Notes: generated from the sequence alone by a model not told the origin. A DNA stretch of 64,000 nt from Chloroflexota bacterium (GCA_022824495.1 JAJDZU010000009.1:177689-241688), one strand, 5' to 3'. Positions 8,796 through 16,934 are shown, counted from the stretch's first letter. Translations and numbers: made by a program.

Positions 8796-9113
8796 TCAGA
8801 TCGGGACTTCCCTCAGTTCCCCGGGGCCTATCTGGTCAAGCGCCGTACGGATGGCCTCCACGCGCAGCCGTACCTTGGGCCACGCGGTTGAAAGCAAAAC
8901 GACCACGGCCAGCCTTCGACCGGCAAGGTTCTGCTGATATCGCAGATTCTGATCGGTAGTGATCAGGACGTCGTATCCCGCCTGCTCGGCGTTGTCGATA
9001 AGGTCCCCGTTATCCAGGTCCGACCAGCCGCGCTCGGCTGCCGTGTCCACGACATGACCGTCCAGATGCCGACGCAGCGGTGCGGGTGTGCCCTGATCGA
9101 AGAGAATCCTCAC
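8796..9113 (-). CDS. DUF5615 family PIN-like protein (putative toxin)
   Basis: This 105-residue protein begins MRILFDQG, has an acidic site at the end of the first strand, and continues with GYDVLITTDQNLRYQQNL. These are hallmarks of the DUF5615 PIN-like family, whose members are predicted metal-dependent ribonucleases. It is the second gene of a pair. Its start at 9113 overlaps the stop of the upstream DUF433 gene in ATGA, the usual toxin-after-antitoxin order. It is the first of three toxin-antitoxin pairs in 2.2 kb. Toxicity is inferred from family and context only. Confidence 0.82.
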   Translation of the reverse strand: MRILFDQGTPAPLRRHLDGHVVDTAAERGWSDLDNGDLIDNAEQAGYDVLITTDQNLRYQQNLAGRRLAVVVLLSTAWPKVRLRVEAIRTALDQIGPGELREVPI

Positions 9114-9337
9114 AGTTGCGCGGGAACTCTCAGGGCCTCCGCTTCGTGTTTGAGCACTGCTCGAACTTGCCAGGCTTCAACGCCCTGAAACCAATCCAGA
9201 AACTGGCCAACCGTCGCGCCGCTTTCGAGGTTCTCGAAGAGGGCGGACACGGGCACCCGGGTTCCGGCGAACGTCCAGGCCCCGCTGAGCTTGCCGGAAC
9301 GACGTTCCACCGCCGGGCACGTCTCCCAGTCGGTCAT
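9110..9337 (-). CDS. DUF433 domain-containing antitoxin
   Basis: This 75-residue protein has the DUF433 pattern: AWTFAGTRVPVSALFENLESGATVGQFLDWFQGV, with an N-terminal segment and a compact helical DNA-binding part. DUF433 proteins are commonly encoded just before DUF5615 PIN-like proteins and are regarded as cognate antitoxins and repressors. Here the stop overlaps the DUF5615 start by four bases. The start ATG 9337 is divergent from the next pair, whose first gene begins 161 bases away on the plus strand. Confidence 0.82.
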   Translation of the reverse strand: MTDWETCPAVERRSGKLSGAWTFAGTRVPVSALFENLESGATVGQFLDWFQGVEAWQVRAVLKHEAEALRVPAQL

Positions 9338-9450
9338 GCCGTCATCTCCGTATCCAGGGGTATGCTTCCCGCCTCATCTTCCGCGTCGGAGAGGACCTCG
9401 TCCATACCATCAGCCATCGAGCCGCCGACCTGCCGCCGTTGACTGCATAG

Positions 9451-9488
9451 CTAGCCAGCGCAACAATCTAGCCAGTGCTACTAGACAG
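9451..9488 (+). promoter_or_regulatory. Direct repeats upstream of phd-like gene, possible operator
   Basis: CTAGCCAG occurs at 9451-9458 and 9468-9475, and the variant CTAGACAG at 9481-9488, ending just before the ribosome-binding site of the Phd-like gene. A TTGACT at 9439-9444 could be the -35. Phd-type antitoxins repress their own operons, so these repeats may be their binding sites. That link is inference. Confidence 0.35.
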
Positions 9489-9498
9489 GGAAGATCTT

Positions 9499-9759
9499 AT
9501 GCGCCAATGGCCCTTACAGGACGCCAAGAACAAATTCAGCGCGGTTGTCAATGCGGCGCTGGAAGGCGAGCCGCAGCACGTAACCCGTCGTGGCAAGCCC
9601 GCCGTGGTCGTCATTGCCGTCAAAGACTACGAGCGGCTGCGTCAGGAGGAGAAGGCCGGCGCGCCCGACTTCATTGAACATCTACTGTCCATCCCCAAGG
9701 GCGGGCCGGATGACTTGCTCGATGCCCCGCCGCTGAACCTTCGCGACGTGGCCTGGTGA
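9499..9759 (+). CDS. Phd/YefM-family antitoxin
   Basis: This short antitoxin has the typical Phd/YefM beginning WPLQDAKNKFSAVVNAAL, then HVTRRGKPAVVVIAVKDYERL, which forms the dimeric DNA-binding part. The more variable C-terminal region would bind the toxin. ATG 9499 was chosen because GGGAAGA lies at a good distance before it; an earlier codon at 9475 lacks this. Its stop overlaps the start of the VapC-like gene by one base. Direct repeats just upstream may serve autoregulation. Confidence 0.88.
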   Translation: MRQWPLQDAKNKFSAVVNAALEGEPQHVTRRGKPAVVVIAVKDYERLRQEEKAGAPDFIEHLLSIPKGGPDDLLDAPPLNLRDVAW

Positions 9760-10163
9760 TGTACCTGCTCGACACCAACGTGGTCTCCGCCCTGCGCCGC
9801 CCAGACCGCCACCCCGCGCCAACCGCCTGGCTCAAGGACCAACGGCCATCGGACCTGTACATGAGCGTCGTGACCATCGCCGAGATAGAACGGGGAATCG
9901 CCCGGCAAATCTCCCAGGACTCGACCTTCGCCCGCGAACTCGCCGCCTGGCTCGAACGCACCCTCGCCGGATTCGCCGACCGGTTGCTCGGCATCGACGT
10001 GCCCACCGCCCGCCGCTGGAGCCGCCTCTCGGCCAGCCTGAGCCACAACGACGCCGACCTGCTAATCGCCGCAACGGCCCTCGAACACGGCTTGACCGTC
10101 GTAACCCGCAACCTCCGCCACTTCGAACCGACCGGCGTCCCGGTACTCAACCCCTTTCAGTAG
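9759..10163 (+). CDS. VapC-family PIN-domain ribonuclease toxin
   Basis: A 134-residue PIN domain. The metal-binding acidic residues are visible: Asp in LLDTN at the N terminus, Glu in TIAEIERG, and Asp in HNDADLLIAATA, with VVTRNLRHF near the end. VapC toxins cut specific RNAs such as initiator tRNA. ATG 9759 shares its A with the TGA of the antitoxin gene; a GTG three bases earlier is an alternative. Pairing of a VapC toxin with a Phd-type antitoxin is common. Confidence 0.9.
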   Translation: MYLLDTNVVSALRRPDRHPAPTAWLKDQRPSDLYMSVVTIAEIERGIARQISQDSTFARELAAWLERTLAGFADRLLGIDVPTARRWSRLSASLSHNDADLLIAATALEHGLTVVTRNLRHFEPTGVPVLNPFQ

Positions 10164-10288
10164 CTTCGAGACGCCGTAACCACACCTCAATGGTGCGAGC
10201 GCCTGGCCCGGCACGAACGGCTCCACGAGGCCATCGAACGAGAATCTGGTGCAATTGGGATTCGGAGCGCGGCTAAGCCGGCAGGACA

Positions 10289-10322
10289 TTGACTCCGGCG
10301 GCGTGGTAATTACTATAATTAC
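10289..10322 (+). promoter_or_regulatory. Promoter with palindromic operator for mazE-mazF pair
   Basis: TTGACT (10289-10294), a 19-base spacer and TATAAT (10314-10319) form a promoter. A perfect 17-base inverted repeat, GTAATTACTATAATTAC (10306-10322), is centred over the -10 box. It is a likely binding site for the antitoxin encoded 31 bases downstream. Confidence 0.65.
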
Positions 10323-10352
10323 ACCGGGGACGCATGCATGCAGGAGCAAGGC

Positions 10353-10607
10353 ATGACTCAATCGCCTCGCACCAGAGAAGTGAAGCTGATCGCCATCGGC
10401 AACTCCAGGGGCATCCGGCTCCCCAAGGAGCTCTTGGACAAGTACGGCTGGAGCGATCGGCTGATGTTGGAAGAGTTCGATGAAGGCATCGCCCTGCGCG
10501 GCAAAGAGACACACCATCTGTCGTGGGAGGAAACCTCCCGCGCCATGGCCGCCGAATCGGAGGATTGGGGCGATTTCGACGTCGCCCTGGCTGACGGCCT
10601 GGAGTGA
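10353..10607 (+). CDS. AbrB/MazE-family antitoxin
   Basis: This protein of about 84 residues opens with the AbrB/MazE swapped-hairpin DNA-binding fold: EVKLIAIGNSRGIRLPKELL, then SDRLMLEEFDEGIALR. The acidic C terminus (AAESEDWGDFDVALADG) is the part that would wrap the toxin. ATG 10353 is preferred over ATG 10338 because AGGAG lies just upstream of it. The gene overlaps the MazF-like gene by one base (TGATG). The palindrome across its promoter fits repression by the MazE-MazF complex. Confidence 0.87.
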   Translation: MTQSPRTREVKLIAIGNSRGIRLPKELLDKYGWSDRLMLEEFDEGIALRGKETHHLSWEETSRAMAAESEDWGDFDVALADGLE

Positions 10608-10939
10608 TGGCGGACTTCCCCCGCCGCTACGGAATCTACATCGCCGATCTCAACCCCACCCGGGGGAGCGAGATTCGCAAGGTCCGGCCGGTCGTGGTGG
10701 TCAGCCGCGATGCCATGAACCGGTTCTTGGACACCGTGGTCGTCTGCCCGCTCACCACCACCCTGCACCCCCGCTGGCGCGGTCGCCTCCAGGTGCGTTG
10801 CGCGGGACAGGACGCCGAGATTGCCGTTGAACAGATTCGCACCATCAGCAAGCAGCGCCTACGGAATCGCATCGACCGCCTCCCCGCCGATGCTTCGTCC
10901 CAACTGCGCCGCATCATCGCCGAGATGTACGCCGAATAA
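10607..10939 (+). CDS. MazF/PemK-family mRNA endonuclease toxin
   Basis: This 110-residue protein has the MazF/PemK plan: YIADLNPTRGSEIRKVRPVVVVS near the N terminus with the conserved arginine, then VVVCPLTTTLHPRWRG and VEQIRTISKQRL. MazF toxins cut mRNA at short sequence-specific sites and are blocked by the upstream antitoxin. The start overlaps the antitoxin stop in TGATG; a GTG three bases earlier is an alternative. It is the third toxin-antitoxin pair in a row. Confidence 0.92.
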   Translation: MADFPRRYGIYIADLNPTRGSEIRKVRPVVVVSRDAMNRFLDTVVVCPLTTTLHPRWRGRLQVRCAGQDAEIAVEQIRTISKQRLRNRIDRLPADASSQLRRIIAEMYAE

Positions 10940-11281
10940 CGGCGAGGCCGCCGCCATGACCCCTCAAACGCCTCCATCGGCTTCCGCAACGTGGCGGCTG
11001 CTGCCTCAGGGCTGCGCGCAGCCTGGGATCTCACCGCCCGTTGTTCGTGGCGAACCTGTCCTGAGCTTGTCGAAGGCCCTGCCCTGAGCCTGCCCAATAG
11101 AGTCGAGATCCAGCAGCACCCCTCACCGTCCCCCCGCCACCTCACCCGACCAGCCCTTGCTGCCCGATCTTTCTCCTCTTGCCGAACCCCCGACCACTGG
11201 CCCGTTACTCCTCACGGCCATCCGTTCCGCTCATCCTGTTAGCGTGACCGTCCTGTTCCATGAGTCGGGTGGCTATTCGTC
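10940..11281. other. Intergenic gap with dispersed repeat
   Basis: I see no gene here. The only recognisable content is the repeat at 11043-11076. The rest is C-rich sequence leading to the methyltransferase start. Confidence 0.6.
11043..11076. repeat. Dispersed repeat ending CTGAGCTTGTCGAAGG
   Basis: It begins GTTCGTGGCGAACC and ends CTGAGCTTGTCGAAGG. A relative lies at 63803-63826 (CCCTGAGCCTGTCGAAGG). Short elements of this type are common between genes in many uncultured bacteria. Confidence 0.65.
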
Positions 11282-11902
11282 ATGGATGAGCCGGCGCCAT
11301 TCGAGCAGTGGCTTGCGGCACAGGCGTCGACAGTCGACCCGTTCGACCATATTCGCCAGGCCAGCGAAGCGCACCGCCAACAGCATGGCGCGGCCTGCAC
11401 GGTCTATCCCACGTCCAGGGCCCCGCTCTGGGGCGTCGTTGCCGGTGCAATTCGCGCAAACCGAATCCTCGAAATCGGAACCGGGCTTGGATACAGCGCC
11501 CTCTGGCTGGCCTACGGGGCGCCGGAGGCCAACGTCTCGACCATCGAGGTGGATCCCGACCATGCCGCGCTCGCTCGGGCCAACGTCCGCAAGGCGGGCT
11601 ACGCGAACCGGATCAAGATCGCCAACACGCGCGCAATCGGATTCCTCGCCGACTACGACGAGCAGGTCGACGTCATCTTCTGCGACGGCGATCTGGACGA
11701 GTACGGCGACTATCCCGCCCACTTCATGCGGCTGCTGCGTGTAGGCGGCCTGCTCATCACCGCCAACCTCTTCGCTGGCTGGTACACGCCTGACATGCCG
11801 GGTCTTGATTCGGCGATCGCGTACCGCAACCAGACTCTCGGAGACCAGCGCCTGCTCACCACGTTCATAGGCGCCAACGCCATCAGCCTCCGCATCCGCT
11901 AA
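11282..11902 (+). CDS. O-methyltransferase, class I SAM-dependent
   Basis: A 206-residue Rossmann-type methyltransferase. Motif I, which binds S-adenosylmethionine, is ILEIGTGLGYSALWLA. The acidic loop STIEVDPDHAALA follows, and VDVIFCDGDLDEYGDY resembles the DGDK/H region of the catechol O-methyltransferase-like family (methyltransferase 3). The acceptor cannot be deduced. It stands alone between the toxin-antitoxin cluster and valS, and a perfect 12-base inverted repeat followed by four T lies about 90 bases after its stop. Confidence 0.8.
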   Translation: MDEPAPFEQWLAAQASTVDPFDHIRQASEAHRQQHGAACTVYPTSRAPLWGVVAGAIRANRILEIGTGLGYSALWLAYGAPEANVSTIEVDPDHAALARANVRKAGYANRIKIANTRAIGFLADYDEQVDVIFCDGDLDEYGDYPAHFMRLLRVGGLLITANLFAGWYTPDMPGLDSAIAYRNQTLGDQRLLTTFIGANAISLRIR

Positions 11903-11992
11903 GTATGAGAACCGGAACTACGTCGCTCCACTTCGCATCGCTGTCAACGCAATCCCCGCCAGCGTTGCTTGCCTTGGCAGCACCGCCTGCAT

Positions 11993-12022
11993 TGACAGCA
12001 CTGCAAGCAGTGCTGTCATTTT
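11993..12022 (+). terminator. Intrinsic terminator after the methyltransferase gene
   Basis: The arms TGACAGCACTGC (11993-12004) and GCAGTGCTGTCA (12007-12018) are perfect complements separated by AA, followed by TTTT. Confidence 0.7.
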
Positions 12023-12645
12023 CGGCATCTCTCATTACCGCCTCCCGTTCAATCCGCTACCCCGGCCGCTCCCACACCCACCCTCGTCCCGAACCACCTG
12101 CCACTGTCCGCTGTCATTCCGATCGCAGCGCGGCCAAGTGAGGAATCTCGCCTTCCGTCCGTGCACGCGCCCCGACCACGGCCGTATCCCAACCACCCCA
12201 CCCAGTTTGAGACACCTTGGCGACCGACTCGGGCACTCCGCGGGCCCCACCAAGGAATCCCGCCTTCCCTCCAGCTCCGTCCCAATCGGCACGGTTCGTT
12301 CTTGGCCACTGGCAATTACCACCAGTCCGCAGCGAGTGTACACTATCTGAGTAAGTCCAGCACCTTGATCCCCGATCCCCAATGCCCCTCGCCTGGTTCG
12401 TCCGACACCTTCCCCTGCTCCTGTGGCGCATCCTGCGGCTCGCGCTGCTCGGTGCGCCGTTCAGTTCGGACCCCACGTCGTTGTTGACCTCGAGCATTCC
12501 GAGTCGATCAGTCAAACATCCATCTAACCGCCCCCACCCCTCCCGCCGCCGTTCCACGCTCACTCCTCTTCCCTCTCCCTTCTACCCCTCCTCCCCCACC
12601 ACCGACACACCTGAAAATCGGCCGAAACACCCCCCGCGCCGCCTC
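12023..12645. other. Long non-coding stretch before valS
   Basis: No credible gene. A single copy of a GTCATTCC...GAGGAATCTCG element, resembling common intergenic repeats, lies at about 12113-12150. A possible promoter lies at 12316-12344. The rest is C-rich sequence of unclear role. The frame that later encodes valS is open from 12382, but its predicted residues there are Ser/Pro/Arg-rich and not protein-like. Confidence 0.5.
12316..12344 (+). promoter_or_regulatory. Possible promoter for valS
   Basis: TTACCA, a 17-base spacer, then TACACT. A promoter here would give valS a leader of over 400 bases that contains two strong hairpins. The match is moderate. Confidence 0.3.
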
Positions 12646-12669
12646 AAGAGTTTTTTGGAAAAAACTCTT
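12646..12669. promoter_or_regulatory. Perfect 11-base-pair hairpin in the valS leader
   Basis: AAGAGTTTTTT and AAAAAACTCTT flank GG. The hairpin is A/T-rich, unlike its surroundings, and symmetrical, so it could act in either direction. Confidence 0.5.
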
Positions 12670-12698
12670 ACTGCGCGCGAGGCCCCCGCACCCTCGCC

Positions 12699-12751
12699 GG
12701 GCCCTCGGACGCTCATTCGCCGCTCTCAGCGGTACGATGAGCGTCCGGCCC
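12699..12751 (+). promoter_or_regulatory. Long hairpin just upstream of valS
   Basis: GGACGCTCAT (12707-12716) pairs with ATGAGCGTCC (12737-12746). Outside these, GGGCC pairs with GGCCC beyond a three-base bulge. Inside, CCGCT pairs with AGCGG. It ends 32 bases before the valS ATG. No T-box consensus is visible, so a different leader control is possible. Confidence 0.5.
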
Positions 12752-12783
12752 CGACCTGCGGCGCCGCCGCATTCCGAGTCCTG

Positions 12784-15453
12784 ATGGATTCCCAACGCTC
12801 ACCCTCCGTTCTGGACGGCATGGCCGGTCCCTACGACCCCGCCGCCGTCGAAGCCCGCCTCTACGACATCTGGGACGAATCCGGCGCATTCCAGCCGTCC
12901 GACGATCCCGAGCGGCGGCCCTTCACTATCGCCATCCCTCCGCCGAACATCACGGGCCAGTTGCACAACGGGCACGTGCTCTTTGTCGCCTACCAGGACC
13001 TGATGATTCGCTGGCAGCGCATGCACGGCCGGGCCGCGCTGTGGGTACCGGGCACCGATCACGCAGCCATTGCCACGCAGAACGTGATCGAGCGCGAGCT
13101 GGACAAGGAAGGACTCACCCGTCACGACCTGGGCCGCGAGGGCTTCGAGAAGCGGTTCTGGCAATGGAAGGACGAAGTCGGCGACAGCATCAACGATCAG
13201 TTGCGGCGCCTGGGCGCCTCGGTGGACTGGACGCGCGAGCATTTCACGCTGGACGAGCAGCTTTCGCGGGCGGTGCGCGAGGCCTTCGTGCGGCTGTACG
13301 AGAAAGGCCTGATCTACCGCGGCCGCTACATGGTCAACTGGTGTCCGGACGACCAGTCCGCCATCAGCGACCTGGAAGTCGACTACCTGGACGTTGAAGG
13401 ATCGCTCTGGCACATCCGCTATCCGCTGGTTGACGGCGGTCACCTGACCGTGGCCACCACCCGACCCGAGACGATGCTGGGCGACACGGCGATTGCCGTG
13501 CATCCGGACGACGAGCGTTACCAATCGCTGGTGGGGCGGGAAGCCGTGGTCCCGGGTATCGGTCGCCGGATTCCGATCATTGCCGACGCCTTTGTGGATC
13601 CCGAGTTTGGGTCAGGGGCGGTCAAGGTCACGCCCGGGCACGACCCCAACGACGCGGCGATGGGCGAGCGCCACGACCTGCCCGTGATCAACATCATGAA
13701 CGGCGACGGCACGCTGAACGAGAACGCCGGACGCTGGGCCGGTCAGGATCGATTCGACGCCCGGGCGGCCTACCTGGAGTTCCTGGATGACGAAGGTCTG
13801 CTGGAACGCACGGAAGCGTATACGCACTCCGTGGGCCACTGTTCACGCGACGACGCGGTGATCGAGCCGCTGGTCTCCGAACAGTGGTTCGTGAACGTAC
13901 GTCCGCTGGCCGACGCCTCGGAGGCGGCGGTGCACGAGGGACGCATCAGATTCCACCCGGCCCGATTCAAGAACGAGTTCCTGCGCTGGCTGGAAGACAT
14001 CCAGCCCTGGTGCATCTCGCGGCAGCTCTGGCTGGGCCACCGGATCCCCGTCTGGTACTGCCAGGACTGCAACGCCGAGATCGTCGCGCGCGAGGATCCG
14101 ACGTCCTGCGCAACGTGCGGCGGGCGGAACCTGGAGCAGGACCCGGACGTGCTGGACACCTGGTTCAGTTCCGGCCTTTGGCCGTTTTCGACGCTCGGCT
14201 GGCCGGACGACACGGCGGACATGCGGCGGTTCTACCCGACCGACGTGATGGAGACCGGCTACGACATCATCTTCTTCTGGGTGGCCCGAATGGTGATGCT
14301 GGGCCTGGAACTCGTCGGCGAGGTGCCGTTTCACGACGTGTACTTTCACGGGCTGGTGCGGCACCTGGACGGGTCCAAGGTCAGCAAGACCAATTACCAG
14401 CCGGGCGACGATCCGCTCGAGACCATCGAGGCCTACGGCGCGGACGCCATGCGGTTCAGCTTCGTTACCGCCGCCGCTCCGGGGAACGACATGCGGCTGG
14501 ACCTGCGCCAGGTCGAGCGCGGCGGGCACTTTGCCAACAAGATCTGGAATGGCGCCAAGTTCGTCATCGGAGCGATGGAACGCACGGCAGGCCGCGATCC
14601 CGGCGAACCGTCGCTGGTCGACCGCTGGATGCTCAGCCGCTTCAACCAGGTGCATGCCGAAGCGATCCGCGACGTGGATCGCTTCCGCTTCGGCGAAGCC
14701 GGACGGGCGCTGCACGACTTCCTATGGACCGAGTTCTTCGACTGGTACGTGGAGGCCGCCAAGATTCGGCTTTACGGCGACGATCCGGCCGCTGCCGCAC
14801 GCACGGCAGACACGCTGGCGACCGTGCTGGACGGATCCCTGCGGCTGCTGCACCCGTTCATGCCGTACGTGACCGAGGAAATCTGGCGGCACTTCCGCGC
14901 TGCGGGCGGGGCGGAGGGCGCGCCGGAGTTGCTGATCGAGACGCCGATACCCGCCGCTTCCCCGGACGTTGACGAGGACGCGATCGCTCGGGTTCGAGCA
15001 CTGATCGACATCGTCCAGGGGATCCGCAATGCCCGTCACGAATCCGGCGTCGAGGCGGGCCGCCACGTGGAGGCGCGCGTCATCGGCGGCGGCGCGGGAC
15101 TGGACGCCGAGTCGGTGTTCATCCGGCGCCTGGCCCGCGTGGATCCGCTGACATTCCATCCCGCCGGCACAACCTTCGATGAACCGGCGGTCACGGCGCG
15201 CGCCGGTGGAGTGGAGATCTTCCTGCCGCTGGCCGGCATGGTCGACTTGACGGCCGAGCGCGAGCGCCTGGCGCGTGAACTGTCCGAGGCCGAGGCGACG
15301 CTGGGACGAGCCGAGAAGTTGCTGGCGAATCCGCGTTTCGTGGAACGTGCCCCGGAGGCCGTGGTGGCCAAGGAGCGCGAACGAGCGCGGGCGGCGCGTG
15401 AGCGCGTGGCGCAGGTCAAGGAGCGGCAGGCGGCCCTGGTCGGCTCCCCGTAG
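12784..15453 (+). CDS. valS: Valine--tRNA ligase
   Basis: An 889-residue class I synthetase that charges tRNA-Val. The ATP-binding HIGH motif is HNGH at residues 61-64 in PPPNITGQLHNGHVL, typical of ValRS. The editing domain contains VATTRPETMLGDTAIAV, and a zinc-like CxxC pair occurs (QDCNAEI, CATCGG). The second signature reads GSKVSKTNYQPG (about 533), not the usual KMSKS. The C-terminal coiled coil ending KERQAALV is the ValRS tRNA-binding arm. ATG 12784 was chosen because upstream sequence in frame is not protein-like. Two hairpins precede it. Confidence 0.95.
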   Translation: MDSQRSPSVLDGMAGPYDPAAVEARLYDIWDESGAFQPSDDPERRPFTIAIPPPNITGQLHNGHVLFVAYQDLMIRWQRMHGRAALWVPGTDHAAIATQNVIERELDKEGLTRHDLGREGFEKRFWQWKDEVGDSINDQLRRLGASVDWTREHFTLDEQLSRAVREAFVRLYEKGLIYRGRYMVNWCPDDQSAISDLEVDYLDVEGSLWHIRYPLVDGGHLTVATTRPETMLGDTAIAVHPDDERYQSLVGREAVVPGIGRRIPIIADAFVDPEFGSGAVKVTPGHDPNDAAMGERHDLPVINIMNGDGTLNENAGRWAGQDRFDARAAYLEFLDDEGLLERTEAYTHSVGHCSRDDAVIEPLVSEQWFVNVRPLADASEAAVHEGRIRFHPARFKNEFLRWLEDIQPWCISRQLWLGHRIPVWYCQDCNAEIVAREDPTSCATCGGRNLEQDPDVLDTWFSSGLWPFSTLGWPDDTADMRRFYPTDVMETGYDIIFFWVARMVMLGLELVGEVPFHDVYFHGLVRHLDGSKVSKTNYQPGDDPLETIEAYGADAMRFSFVTAAAPGNDMRLDLRQVERGGHFANKIWNGAKFVIGAMERTAGRDPGEPSLVDRWMLSRFNQVHAEAIRDVDRFRFGEAGRALHDFLWTEFFDWYVEAAKIRLYGDDPAAAARTADTLATVLDGSLRLLHPFMPYVTEEIWRHFRAAGGAEGAPELLIETPIPAASPDVDEDAIARVRALIDIVQGIRNARHESGVEAGRHVEARVIGGGAGLDAESVFIRRLARVDPLTFHPAGTTFDEPAVTARAGGVEIFLPLAGMVDLTAERERLARELSEAEATLGRAEKLLANPRFVERAPEAVVAKERERARAARERVAQVKERQAALVGSP

Positions 15454-15472
15454 CTCGGCGGCTTTTCGAGGC

Positions 15473-16417
15473 TTAGTCCTCGGCTCGCACGTAGAGTTCG
15501 CGCATCGCCGTCGGCCCGCGCAGCATCTCGCCGCGCACGCCCCGTTCACGGGCGGCCGCCACGTCCTCGATGGCTGGCCGAACCTGCGACGAGAGCTGGT
15601 CGATGTAATGCAGCGCAATGGCTTCCGGCAGCATCGGTTCGGTCACCGCGGCGTATTCCAGCTGACCCTGGTGGCTCAGCACCAGGTGGCGAAGCAACGT
15701 CGCGATCTCGCCATCGCAACCGGTCGCGGCCAGCGCGCGGTCCAGGATTCGCACGCCCTGCACCATGTGGCCTTCCAGGTTTCCGGCGTCCGTGTAGACG
15801 ATGCTGGCCTGCAGGTCCAACTCCTCCAGCTTGCCCAGGTCGTGGAGGACAACGCCTGCCAGCAGCAGGTCGCGGTCGAGCTGCGGATAGACCCGAGCCA
15901 CGCGATCGGCGATCTGCAGCATTTCCACGGTGTGCTCCGCCAGCCCGCCGAGCCAGGCGTGATGCCGGGTCTTGGCCGCGGGCCACTGGGGAAGCCGTTC
16001 GGCAACCAGGGGGTCGGCAATCACGCCGCGCAGCACGTCCTTGATAACGGGGGACTCGATGGATTCGACGGCGTCGCGAATGGAGCCGGTCAGTTCTTCC
16101 GCGCTCCGGGTCGAGCGCGGCAGGTAGGCGGTCGCGTCCCAGGTCTCGTCGGAGCGCCGCAGCGAATCAATCTTGATGTTGACGCGGTTGCGAAACTCGT
16201 CGGCCCGGCCCTCAACCTCGTATGGCTCGCCCGCGGTGACGGCCGCGATCTGGGCCTCGGTGACTTGAAACATGACCGCGTCGATCGAGGCGCCGGCGCG
16301 GTCGCGCAGGCTCATCCTGAGGAAGCGATTGCCGGTGCGGGCCTCGCGAACCTCAACGGACGCAACCAGGAACGCGGCATGCACGTAGCTGCCGGGGGAA
16401 ATGTCGGCGATGTTCAA
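15473..16417 (-). CDS. 3'-5' exoribonuclease YhaM family protein (OB-fold plus HD domain)
   Basis: The N-terminal part (about residues 1-95) is an OB-like nucleic-acid-binding domain (VHAAFLVASVEVREA, then GASIDAVMFQVTEAQ). The C-terminal part is an HD-type metal hydrolase domain: HHAWLGGLAEHTVEML, then LLLAGVVLHDLGKLEEL, then a GHMVQG segment and a LRHLVLSHQGQLEY segment. This order and the 314-residue length match Bacillus YhaM, an exonuclease acting on RNA and DNA. It is on the opposite strand to valS, 19 bases from its stop, and is followed upstream by a small membrane protein gene. The enzyme assignment is by family. Confidence 0.85.
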   Translation of the reverse strand: MNIADISPGSYVHAAFLVASVEVREARTGNRFLRMSLRDRAGASIDAVMFQVTEAQIAAVTAGEPYEVEGRADEFRNRVNIKIDSLRRSDETWDATAYLPRSTRSAEELTGSIRDAVESIESPVIKDVLRGVIADPLVAERLPQWPAAKTRHHAWLGGLAEHTVEMLQIADRVARVYPQLDRDLLLAGVVLHDLGKLEELDLQASIVYTDAGNLEGHMVQGVRILDRALAATGCDGEIATLLRHLVLSHQGQLEYAAVTEPMLPEAIALHYIDQLSSQVRPAIEDVAAARERGVRGEMLRGPTAMRELYVRAED

Positions 16418-16502
16418 GGGCGTGGGCTTACCGTGGTGGTGGAGCGGCGCGTCATCCTACTGGCCGAGGGATTGCCGGGGCGTGCCGGGCGCCCGGAAGT
16501 GG

Positions 16503-16934
16503 TCAGCGGCGCCGGCGAAGGGCGTCGCGAAGCCGCTGCATCAGCGACGGGCGCTCATCAGGCAGATCAATTACCTGCCCACGCCACATGACGGGGCTGC
16601 TGCGACCACCTGGCGAACGGGCTGAGCGTCGCTCCATGATTCCGCGCGCCAGCGCCAGTGCAAACACTACCGCGCCGGCCACCGCCACGATCGCCGCAAA
16701 CTGCCGCAGGAAAATCGAAAGGAACAGCGCCGCAACGACCAGGACGGCCGCCGTAACCAGCATTTCGCCCGTCGTCGAAAAGCGGGACATGATCCATTGG
16801 CCGAGAAGCTCAATGTAGTTTCGACGAGGTTGGTTCGGCTGCGGCCCCCGCGAAACCCGTCGCTTCGGCGGTGGCGCTGAGGCGTCGGCCCGATCAAGGA
16901 TTTCCTTGACTTCGTCCTGCCAACTCTTGGGCAT
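16503..16934 (-). CDS. Small membrane protein of unknown function
   Basis: A 143-residue protein with a charged N terminus (EVKEILDRADASAPPPKRRV), two predicted membrane helices in its middle (MLVTAAVLVVAALFLSIFL and FAAIVAVAGAVVFALALA), and a basic C terminus ending RLRDALRRRR. I do not recognise the family. It precedes the YhaM-like gene on the same strand with an 85-base gap. On the minus strand TATACT lies about 38 bases upstream of the start, a possible -10. The ATG start is clear. Confidence 0.65.
   Translation of the reverse strand: MPKSWQDEVKEILDRADASAPPPKRRVSRGPQPNQPRRNYIELLGQWIMSRFSTTGEMLVTAAVLVVAALFLSIFLRQFAAIVAVAGAVVFALALARGIMERRSARSPGGRSSPVMWRGQVIDLPDERPSLMQRLRDALRRRR

Noticed and set aside
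12382..12783. N-terminal extension of valS by 134 codons
   Set aside because: The residues are Ser/Pro/Arg-rich, unlike any ValRS, and ATG 12784 fits the family start; the stretch also contains palindromes better explained as leader.
12300..12783. T-box riboswitch before valS
   Set aside because: I looked for the AGGGTGG-type T-box core and the antiterminator and found neither, only unrelated hairpins.
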